Assembly (NCBI RefSeq): GCF_018320785.1
Contig: NC_054886.1
Coordinates: 10,291,207 to 10,355,206 of the forward strand
Length of the DNA stretch: 64,000 nt
Direction: 5' to 3'
From: Cheilinus undulatus
Lineage: Eukaryota; Chordata; Actinopteri; Labriformes; Labridae
Under the pieces are notes generated by a model. That model ran no database searches. It saw nothing but the letters and a program-made list of their open reading frames with translations, and was not told where the DNA came from. The stretch's first letter is position 1. Each line of letters opens with the position of its first letter. Positions 15,401 to 27,400 of the stretch are shown piece after piece. The position numbers were made by a program, and so were the translations under genes.

Positions 15401-18400
15401 TGCTGTTTGAAATGAAAATAAAAAAAGAATGCAATGATTTGCAAATCTCAACCCAAATACAACCCCATACCATCATAAATGCAGGCTTTTGAAATGTGTG
15501 CTAAAAACAAGTTGGATGGTCCCTCTCCTCTTTAGTCTTCAGGACATGGGATCCATTGTTTCTAAAAATAATTTCATATTTTGATTCATCTGACCACAGA
15601 ACAGTTTTCCATTTTGCCTCAGTCCACCTTAAATGAGCTTTGGCCCAGAAAGACAGTGCCACAGTTGGACTGTGTTGACAGACAATAATTTCTGGAAGTG
15701 TTCCTGAGGTGGTACGGTGATTTCCAGTACAGATTCATGCCTGTTTTTTATGCAGTGGCCCCTGAGAGCCCTAAGATCAGCATTACCAAGGAGATTTCTA
15801 CAGATTCTCTGAATCTTTCGATTATATTTTGAACTGCCGATAAAATATGGCTTAAGAGATTTGACAATCATTGTTTTTAATTACATTTTACACAGTGTCC
15901 CAACTTTTTTTGGGATTGGGTTGTTTATACAAGCTGATTGTAAGTCTAAAATGGTGTCCCTATCAGGGCCTCCCCCAGCTCATCAGTGAGTTTCACTCCC
16001 TGCTGGGCCTGGTGACAGCAGAGCGCCACCTGCTGGTTGTGTTGGATGGGTTGGATGAGCTCTCAGAGGATGCAGATTTCTCCTGGATCTCCACCACCTT
16101 ACCTCCAAATGTCTACTTCATCCTGTCTGCAACCACCGACTCTCCCTGCACCCAAACACTACAGGTCAGAGATCCAGTCAAGATAGAACACTTAGAAATG
16201 TGACTCTGGGAAATTTAAGAGACTAGACAATTAAATTTTGAAATGCATGAATTGACAATGCATCTTGGTAATTCGGATACCAAAAGTAGACTGGACTGAA
16301 TGTAAAAGGCAAGGATGGAATGTTTTATAAACTTTAAAGGATGACATCATTTTTCTGAAGCCGATTAAATGCTTCAAAGGATGACATCATCAAAGGCAAA
16401 GGACAGAATGTTCTTAAAGCTGGCAAAGTTTTCCCCTCTATGTTTGGCAATAGTGGGCCATAGTAAGCAACTTTTGGAAAAATTAGTGGAACTGATGAGG
16501 AGTGAGAGTTTCAAGACAGACCTCAGATCTCAGATCCCTAGCAGACCACTCTGATGAGATACCAAATCTGTCAGAACAGAAATACACGCAAAAACTTTCC
16601 ATATGAATTCAGGTTCAATTTCCAGTTAAGGTTAGGGTAAAGGTTAGGGTACGCATATTAAAAGTCAAAAAAACTTACTGCATAACCTGATTACAAAACC
16701 CTTGTCCTCCATGAAAACGGTCTAACAAAGCTAAGGCACAGGTTATTAAGATAACATCTTTTCGTAGCAAACGTAGCAAAATCTAAAGCTTATGAAGCTA
16801 TTTTAGCTATATATGCTGCGTGGGTAACAAAGCTATGTAGTTTAATCTAAAGCTAACAAAGCTATGTAAGATACATAGGTAATATAGCTACATGACCAAC
16901 ATAGCTTAAGCTAAAGCAAATTAAGCTTTGTTAGCGATGTTATCTTATGCTATGTTTACTAAAGCTAGACTCATTTTAGAAATAGTTATGCAAATAGTAG
17001 CTCATTTTTGCTTCATTAGCATTAGCTAAAGCTAACGTAGCTACATCGGCATACAAACTAAGTGTATTTATATCTAAACATAGTAACACTATGTAGCTAG
17101 CCAGGTTATATTAGTTTTAGCTAAAGCTAGTGCAGCTAAAGTAAGCCACTGTTTGTGTATCTATGACTAAAGCAGGTCTATGAACAATTTAATCGCAGAT
17201 TACACCTCTGTCTTTTTTCTGTTATATTTATGAAATGTCCCTTAGTTTGTATTGTTTGTAATGTGATTATTTCATAAATGTTACCACCAAATTTTGTTTA
17301 TGAAGGTTGAATTTAAACATAGTTACATAGCAAGTGTAGTTAAATCTGAAGCTTATGAAGCTACATTACCTATGTAGGTAACAAAGCTACATAGCTTAAT
17401 CTGAAGCTAACAAAGCTACGCTACTTACATAAGAGACATAGGTAACATAGCTACATGACCAACAAAGCTTAAGCTAAAGCAAGTGAAGCTGTTGTTGTAT
17501 GCTATGTTTGCTAAAGCTAAACCTTTTTAGAAATATTTTTGTTGATGGTGGTTCACTTTAGCTTTATTAGCTAAAGCTAATGCACATACATTGGCTCACA
17601 GAGTAACACATGTACATTTGTACTCATATATATGGGTAGTAATGTTAACTACGTAGCTAGCGAGGCTATGTTAGCTTAGCTAAAGCTAATGGAGCTCAAG
17701 AGAACCCCTGTCAGGCCACTGCTACTCAAACGGGTCAATTACACAATTACACAATTCAGTTTCAGGTTAGACCTCTGACATTTTTCTCTTTTGTCTCTAT
17801 GAAATGTTTTTTTAGCCTTTAACGTTTGTAATGTGGTTATTGCATGGATGTAATTGTCAGACTTTGCTGATGAATAAAGTTCAATTAAAGAACAACAACT
17901 CTAAAATCTTGTATTGGCAAAAAATGTTGGGAGCTTTTCTTTAATCATTTTTTTCCAAATAGTGGGCCATAGTTGGTGGTGGCCTCGCTTCTTGCCACTT
18001 CCTCCTACTTTTCCACAGTAAACATAACAGAGACATACGCCAGAGCACCTACAGTAGTTAGTGAGGTTGTGGAGGCATAATAACCTTGGCAGCAGTCTAA
18101 TTTACCTTTTTAGGACCAGCACTTGTTTAAGGAGCAAAACAGCAAAGTATGATGCGTTGAAAGGATCAGTCTTTTGAAACTACGGCCTAATTTTTGACCC
18201 AGATGTTTCTTTTTCAGTCCATCTGTCCCACCGTGCTGTCCCTCCCTCCTCTGAGTCCTGATGATATCTCTGCAGCGTTGAAGACCAAACTTCACTCTGA
18301 CCGTCGTCGCCTGCAGCAGCATCAGTTTGATGTGCTGCTTCAGGCCTGCCTGTCCGTCCCCTGTCCTCTCTATGTGGAGACAGCGTACTCTGAGACCAGA

Positions 18401-21400
18401 TTGTGGACCTCCTACTCCTCTCAGACCGACCTCAGCCTCCCACACAGTCTACAGGCACTCTACATCAGCATGCTGTCCCGCCTGGAAACGGAGCTAGGGG
18501 GTCAGCTGGTGAGACGGGCTGCTTCTCTGATATCCATGTCACGCTGCGGGGTCACTGAAGAGGTGGGGAAAGATACTTTTATGGTCATAGTTATCCTTAT
18601 TTAAGCAGAATCAGCCTTTAAACCAGCCTCTTTAAAGTCGCCGGACTCTGTTGAGAAAAACAGCAGTATTTAGGGATGCACAGATTGATTGGTGACTGAT
18701 CATAAATGGGGGATTCTCATTAGAAATATAAACTTTAAATCCTTATTATCCTGTTTTGTCCATCATCAGGAGTTATTGGACCTCCTGGCCCAAGACAAGA
18801 AGGTTCTCCATGAAGTGGCCTTGTCTTTCCCATCCGCGAGGAAGACACCCTACATTCTCTGGGCCCAAATGAAGCATAACCTAGGCTGTCACCTCACCGA
18901 GGTCAGGACTGATGGGACATTTGTTTATCGCTGGACTCACTCTGAGCTGGGCCGCGTGTGCATGAACAGATATTCAAACACACATGATTCCCGTACCGCC
19001 ATACATGCAGACTTTGCTTCATATTACAGAGAGCAAACCGAATGCTCGCACATATTTCAGCCTCTGGCGTGGACTCTGGAGGAGGAAGAGGAGGGTGGCG
19101 GTGTGAGGAAAAGTTACTGGTTTAATCAGAGGAAGCTGCGTGGGTTACCATATCACCTGGTTTGCTCTGGTCAGATCCAGTTGTTTCTGTCTGAATGTGT
19201 TTTTAACTATGAATTCCTGCTGCATAAAGCCTGGGGTCTCTCTGTGCTGGACGTCGAGGAGGACGTGAAGAAGACAGCGCTGCCAGACACGTAGGTCCCA
19301 TCAACCATGTATATCATCTTCTGCTGAAGAAAACACTGATGATGGATAAGAACTAGATGCGTTTAGATGGAGAAAAAAGGCAAAGAACGAGAAGAGTTTT
19401 TATTTTCTTCCAAGAAAGTTGAGAAATAATGAAAAACTGGGGCTGCAAGCAGCATGAGCACAATGCCCTTTGAACATAAGGTAGTACACAAACCTCCTGT
19501 AAAATTGGCGAGATGGTTGCCATTGCTGGTGAGGTGTCTTTCAATAAAACCTGTCGGTGTTTTGATGAAATATTACAGCCCTTCTATAAAAACCTGAGTT
19601 TACGAGGTTGAACTCAGTAATAGGAATAAAAGAAATGGATCAAATGTGTTCCTCCTTGTTGCTTGTAGAGGGCACTATGGTGATAAATTTGCATGTGGGT
19701 GCTACTGCCCATCAACATTAGGTGGCATTGTGGCAAAGGAAGATGCTGATATAAAACCATGAAATAAACACTTAAAAGTGTACAAGGGAAGACCTTGATC
19801 ATTCAAGTCAAATTTGAAGCCAGTAAAATGTTTGATGTGAGAGTTACCCTGAATTCCTATAAAATTGGCGAGATCTAGAAATCGTTGCCTTTGCCAACGA
19901 GGCGTCCTAAAATAAAGTAGTTATGTATTGTGGAGAGATATTTCAGCTTTTCTATCAAAATCTAAGCTTACGAGGTTGAACTCAGTAATAGGAATAAAGA
20001 AATGGGCGTCACTTCCAGTTTCCAGTTGAGTGCACTATGGTGATAAGTTTCCATATGAGCGTGTCCAGAGATACTGTTGTCTTACTCAAAACTGCAGAAG
20101 AAGAATAAACTACTACATCCAAAATGTACAACAGGTTAAAGTCATTTGGCACCATCGAAAATGTTTTATTTTGAAACAGAGGTGAAGCTGGTGGACTTCC
20201 TGTTGGGATTTGGGCATGGGTGCAAGAAGCTTTTGTATAGGTCTGGTAATGATCCACATATTGAACAAAAAACATAAACCTAGGTTGAAAGGGAAAAATC
20301 CAAAGAAATTGTCATTTGGCAGAACCGGGCACTGTGACAGAGTAATGTTATTGATGCATAAATGTATTCACGATCAACGTGTGATCATCCCTGTGAAAAC
20401 ACTGCAGAAAAGTAGCATGTCAGCCCTGTCATTGACGGGTGACCAGTCCAGAGTGAACCCTGCCTTTGACAGCTGGGATAGGCTCCAGCCCCCCGCAACC
20501 CAAAACAGAAAATGGATGAATAAAGTTATGTAAATTTACTGTCCACTGATCTCTCCTTGCAGAGTGCTGGTAGATTTGGAGGTGCTAGCTGGAGCTCTGG
20601 AAATGTCCCGAGCCGTGCTTCTGCAGGATCCGTGTCAACTGGCCTCCCAGCTCTTGGGCCGACTGGGACACATGGTTACTGAAGACCGTCCTGTTGCTAA
20701 AGGTACCTTTAAAACATTCAGAGGTGTCAGGATTAGTTTGTATTGCAGGATCATGTCTGTGTGGGGGTTTCAGACAAAGGGTTCAGTCATATAATTAAAA
20801 ACCTATCAGACTAGTTGGCAAATTTATGTTGGTTGTGCCTTTGAATTTATTGTGGACAGAAAACAGTCCATGAACCTCTACGTAAGCTACTGAAAACCCT
20901 GCACATGGGCTACCAGTAGCTTGAGATCCACTAGTCTGAGACCCCTGCTCTGAGCTGTATGTCTACACTCAGGTGACCCTCTGAAGTTCAGCTTCCTCCA
21001 TGTTCTCCTGGATCAGTGCAGAAACTCTTCACTGCCCGTTCTGCTGCCATCATCCACATGTTTGCTGCCTCCAGGAGGCCTTCAGCATACCTTATTGACA
21101 GGTAAATCATCACCAGTACCAGTCTGCCATCATAGCTGTACTTACTGAAATTTCTAAATCTCTAACTATAGTGCTTCACTCTGTATGCTGCAGATTTATG
21201 GGGTATTGAAGCATAAAAGCAGCTGGATATTTTATGGTGGAGTGATCAAACTGATGGTATTGATGGTGCTTTCTGAGCAGGCCACTTGACTGAAGTCTCA
21301 GCCATGGGAGCTGGACACAGAGGGTCTTTGGTCGTCACCAGTGAATCAGATGGAAGTCTGAGGTTTTGGGATTTAAAGCAAAAGAGGATCATCAAAAGTT

Positions 21401-24400
21401 TGGACCCAGTGGAAGGTTTTGTAGCAAATTCAATCACCTTAAGTCTGGATGACTCAATGCTTATAGTCTGCATGAAGCAAACTCTGCAGGTAGGAAGTTA
21501 TTCTGTTATCTATCAGTCACAAAATGAACACAAAGCCTACTTCAAATGAGTTCAAATCAAATGAAAAATATGTTTTTATTACAAAAAACAAGTTATTTAT
21601 AAAACTTGTATTTCAGGTGAGAGAGGTTGAATCGGGACAAGTCGTGTACTCAGAAAAGGACTCCATAGACGTTCCCATCGTCACTACGACTGATGAAGGG
21701 AGGCTGCTGGTGGTCTTCTATGATGGAAGCGATTTAGTAAAGGTACAAAGAGTATCTGTTATAGATAGGGGAGCATTAGTGGGTAAAGAGACCTACATGC
21801 GTTCCAGGAGTCGGTGGAGACCAAAAACAGAGCTAAAACTGGAGATTCTATGCCTCCTTAAAATTTTCTATATTTAGACTATTCATGTACGATGGGGATA
21901 CTGAAGGGCCTCAAGATCTTGACCTTTGACACAAGACTTTCAAAATCAAATTATTTCATTATCGAGTCAAAGTTGAGGTTTGTGGACAGTTTGAAGAAAA
22001 TCCCTCAAAGAGTTGTTGAGAAGTCACGTCCAGAAAAGCCTGAAAACACAATGCTTCGGGCCTCAGCTATTACTGGCAGAGAGGCCCAAAGAGAGTAAAT
22101 ACAGGACATAGATTTATCAACCCTACATTAAAAGGCTGATTATAAGATAAGTGATGTTAAGGTTGTGTCTGAGGTGAATTTATTCCCCTTTTGTTTTTCA
22201 GGTGTTTGACCTGTCCTCTTCTTGCTCTTTGCTGTACTGTGTTCACATTTCCATGAAGTATGAAGCGATCCATAAAGACCGATCAATGCTGCTGTCCAGT
22301 AACTCCATCAAAGACTACGTCCTCTTTGCGTACAGGTGAACCAGCAGTTTTCCTGTTAGGAAAAATATATGGCAAAAAATATCAATCATACACCACTGAA
22401 AAGGCATCAAAAAAATAAAAGGCACCCCATTTATGATGGCCAAATGTTTTCTAAAGGTCTGGACTGCAGGCAGGTCAGTTCAGGACCTGCACTCCTCTAC
22501 TGTGAAGCCATGCTGTTGTGATGGATGTGGTTTAGCATTGTCTTGCTGAAATAGTCAAGGTCTTACCTGAAAGAGATGTTGTCTGGATGGGAGCATATGT
22601 TGCTCTAAAACCTCTCTCTACTTTTCAGCACTGATAGTGTCTTTCCAGATGTGTAAGCTGCTCACGTGATAGGCACTAATGCAACCCCATACCATCAGAG
22701 ATGCAGGCTTTAGAACTGTACCAGGATAACAAGCTAGATGGTCCCTCTCCTCTTTAGTCCACAGGACACAGCATCTGTGGTTTTCAAGAAGAATTTTAAA
22801 TTATGATTCCTCCGACCACAGAACAGTTCTCCATGTTGCCTTGGCCCATTTGAAATGAGCTTTGGCCAAGAGAAGATGGCAGTGTTTCTGGATCCTGTTC
22901 ACATGTGGCTTCTTCTTGCTATGATCCAGGTTTAACTGTCATTTGTGGATGGCACGACCAACTGTGTTGGAAGATGATGATTTCTGGAAGTGTTCCTGAG
23001 CCTGAGTGATTTCCAGTACAGAATTATGCTTGTTTTTAATGCAGTGGCCCCTGAGGGTCCCTTCAGCCTTGTCTTTTGCTCACAGAGATTTCTTCAGATT
23101 CTCTGAATCCTTTGATAATATTGTGCACGTAGATGGTAGGATATTCAAGTCTTCAGTGTTTTACTCTGAGGAGCATTTTTCTGAAATTGTTCCACAGTTT
23201 TAGACATGTTTTTTCACCGATTGGTGAACCTCTGCCCATCTTTACTTCTGAGAAACTCTGCCTTTCTAAAATGCCCCTTTAATACCCATTCATGTTACTG
23301 ACCTGTTGACAATTAACCTAATTAGTGTCGAAATACTCTTCCAGCTGTTTTTCATTAGTATCACTTACTTTTCCAGCCTTTTGTTGCCCCGTCCCTACTT
23401 TTTTGAGATGTGTTGCTGCCATCAAATTCAAAATGAGCTAATATTTTTCATTACATTTTAAAGTGTCGCAGTTTCATCATCTGATATTTTGTTTCTGTTC
23501 TATTGTGGAAAAATATGGGTTTATAAGTTTTGCCACTGAATTCTGCTTTTATTTACATTTCACACAGCGACCCAATTTTTTTGACATTGGGGTTGTAGAT
23601 CAAACATAAAGAGAAAAATTCTGCTGACTGTGTTTTGACTAAGTAGTTAAATTGTTTCCTTCTCTATTGTTAAAAGTTGGAAACGCTTCCAATGTTACTG
23701 ACCTGTGCTGTCCCACGTTTTCGGTAGCCTCTGTTGGGGTACCAAGCATACTTATCTGACCCCAAACAGCACCAGGATCAGGAATCAAACCTGAGATTAG
23801 CACATCCAGGACTGTAGCCTCTGTATGCTGATGCCTTCTTTTCAAAAGAACTAATAAACGCCTCTGATGTTATTTCTGACAGCAGACCTGATCCCAGCGT
23901 GTCACCACTCATCAGAATCACATTAACTATGCATGAGTGTACCTGTGAGTCACCTGTCTGTAAAATAATATCACATTTCCTTTAGTTAACCAGCTGTAAA
24001 TCAGACTGTCTCTGTGTGAAGACGAGTTTCATCCCCATGTTTAAGCATACTTTTAAATTATTTTGCCTTTCAAGTTCCTGTCTGATACTGGATCTGGTGT
24101 CTGAAGATGTAATTCACAGATTTTCTTGATTATGTCATGGTCTGATTATAAAAACAGTAGCATGTCTGTGTCCAGAGTAATGAGCTTAAGAGATAAAGCC
24201 TTCATAGCTGACAGGTAGAGGTATCAGGTAAACAACAAACGAGGTCAGAGCTGTTTGATGGAAATGTTAGACCACAGAGACGGTAACAGCAGACGCCTCA
24301 GCTCCTTTACAGCTGGTTTACTTCAGCAGGTCACTGTTTAATTAATGCTTGTATTATGATGTTAAAACCTTGATATGTAGTTCAGACATGTATGAATTAC

Positions 24401-27400
24401 TAGTAAAATAAAGTATTTAAAGAATAACAAGTTTCCTTTGCATTAAGGAGCTCTCATTAAGAACGATAATGGAAGATGACAAGTAGAGAGGCGCTACTCA
24501 GCTACACCCATCTCTGAACCAGCAAGGCCACTTTATGAGCTGTGATGAGCAGATGTAAAGGTGTACCTAATAAAGTGATCAGTGAAAGTATAACTTGTGG
24601 TACTCCAGTTAACATTGTCCTCTTTCCTCTGTGTTTGAGGTCTGGAGGAGAAGCTGCAGTATTCAGCGCTAGAAAAGGAGCCGTTCTTTCGGTTTTATCA
24701 GCTCAGCACGGTGGAGCCTCCATACGAGCCGTAGAGACGACTGAAGAATACCTGCTGTTATTTTGCAGGTACAACACACACACAACTCAGTAAATATCTG
24801 TCTAAACATCCATCAGCTTTCTTTGACTTTATTTGCATCAACTACGTATTTATAGAAAGAAATATCAAAGAAGAATTGAGGCTTTTAAACAGAATTTTAA
24901 GGGTTTTAAAGGGCTTTAGACCAGGAGATTATTCTTTATTTTGTAGTAAGGATGAAAGGTAATGATAATAGTTATAACCACCTGATGCATAGTTGATATG
25001 CAAGTTTTCAAACCTCTACATCCTCAGTGACATTTTTATTTGCCTGAAAAACCTGATGAATTGAATCAGGCACACGCAGTACACAGATAATCCACCAGGG
25101 GGCAGAAGACATGTTCTATAGGACATCTATCCTGCACATCAAAAAAGGAAATCATCAGTCAGTGTGACTGTTATTGTGTATTTTTGCCAGTTTTGAAAAA
25201 GATAAAGCAAGAAAAACACTTGATACTCAAATGTCACTATACGTTAGTTTGTGTACAAGAGCATAATTGAAAAAATGTATGGTTCCTGTTAGGATGAGGG
25301 GATTTAAATCACCTGCAGTTCTTATCAATCAATTTTTAAATTGGATGTTTAGGAAGGTGGGTTCTGTTTTAAAAGAACAATGATTAAATATGCGTTGTCA
25401 ACACCCTGTACGGTGGAGATGGCACGCTGTTGACCTCGATCGGGACGTTGTGGGTCGGTGGAAGACCTGCTCAATCCCATCGACACGCCTTCCAATGAGG
25501 AAGCAGAGTCTGGGGACTCGGGTGTGGGCACTTCTATCTCTGGGGCTGAGGTCGCCGAGGTGGTCGAAAGCTCCTCGGTGGCAGGGCCCCGGGGATGGAT
25601 GAGATCCGCCCTGAGTTCCTCAAGGCTCTGGATGTTGTAGGGCTGTCCTGGCTGACATGCCTTTGCGACATCGCGTGGACATCAGGGACAGTGCCCCTGG
25701 ACTTGCAGAGCTGAAAATATGCAAAACAGAAAGTTTTTTACCATCATTCAAACCCTTGAAACTCATTCATACTTCAGAATAAAAATTCCATTGAACCTTT
25801 AAAATATCCCCAAGACATTAGACTATTTCAGTAGGACTCGGCATTTTCATATTAATCCGCATTTTTTTCTACAGCAACTATAAAATGTTGATTCACCTTT
25901 ATCAGCTCTTTAAGTCATTTCCCTTCCACTTCAGTGACACAGAGGAGGCTGCTGTGAGTAACCTTCTCAAACAAATTGAAACTGAAACCACAAATCTACC
26001 ACCCCATACATAAAAAAATACATCAAAACAAAGGTAATCTTGTCCTGCTTGTGTAAAACCAGGAACCAAAGCCATAGAATGTGCACTCTGACCCAGAGAA
26101 AGCAAAACCACAAGCTCCTGTATATACTTAAATGCAATATTTTAGGAGAGATTTCTGGGGGGCCCAGAAGAGAGGATTTTTTAATATTTTTTAAATGGCT
26201 ATATTTCTCGCACTAACAACATGAAATTAACATGACTGCTTCATCAAAGTGTTGTAATGCTCATGGTGCAATCTGTTAGATGATGGCAGTGACAGCATTA
26301 GCACACTGATAGGAGTTTGAGAAGGTAGCTTAGAAGAAGCGAGAAGAAGTAGCACTGGAAGTTTTGAATAAAATTTAATCAGTATCTCCAACATCTAACA
26401 TTTCAGCTATTTTCTGATTGGTGTCAGCCATTTAGCATGCAGCATTCACAGCACAGTTTCTTCATAAACCTCATTCTCTTGTTAAACTTTGTGCTCTTCT
26501 TGAATCAGATACCCATATAAGAGTGACGGTGACCTCCTCCACATCGAGCTCTTCAGCTCCACCTCCTTCCTCTTCCTCCGCTCCATCCTTGGCTGCAGTC
26601 AGGACTACATTTCCCAGGTGTCTGTGAACAGAGAGGGGACTCACGTTGTGGCTTTTTGTCCCTCCACTCATACCGGGCTCACTGAGCTGATCACCTGGGA
26701 CCTGGAGACTGAGGACCACAAACACATCAGTCACCTCCCTGCAGTTCTGACCACCGGTTTGGTTTTAATGTGTTTCATATAGTAAATTAAAGTTTTCTTA
26801 AGTCGTTGTACTCTCTCTGACATCCTCCTCCTGCTGCAGGTGTGTGCTTGGATCTTCATCTCTGTGTCGGGTTCTGCAAGAGAGAGAAGTTCCTCTACTT
26901 GTGGGATCTGAGCTCCAGGATCAGGGATCAGACCCTGACCTACAACATCCACAAACCAAGGAGAGACGGCACCAAACAGCTGATCCCTGTGGGGAAAAAC
27001 AACAGGTTCATACTCATGTTTTCATCTTGAATCTTTACTCCTCTTATGCCAGTGAGTATTTGAGTATTTTTATTATAAATCTCAGACTTATGCTGGCCTA
27101 ATTCTGAGCTTCTTCCTTGTGTCCTTTGAGAAACCCCTCTGTCCATATTTGAACATAATTTCCCAGACTTTGTCTCCCTCTGCTGGCAGGTACGCTGTGA
27201 GTCTCTCCTTCAGACCCGGGTCCGTCTCTGTGTGGAACCTGAGCAGACGGCGTTTTTCATGTCGACCTGTCAGAGTTCAGCATGGCCTGTACAGCAGCAT
27301 GGACGTGGTCCTGATCCAGGACTTCAGATTTTACATCCTGACAGACAGAAACACTCTCAGCAGCAGGGACAGAGACACAGACAGATTTCAGGTTTGATTA

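Noticed and set aside
25381-25640. Possible extra exon of the NACHT-WD40 gene
   Set aside because: Its translation is LINE reverse-transcriptase sequence with a frameshift, and exons 18 and 19 already join in phase without it.
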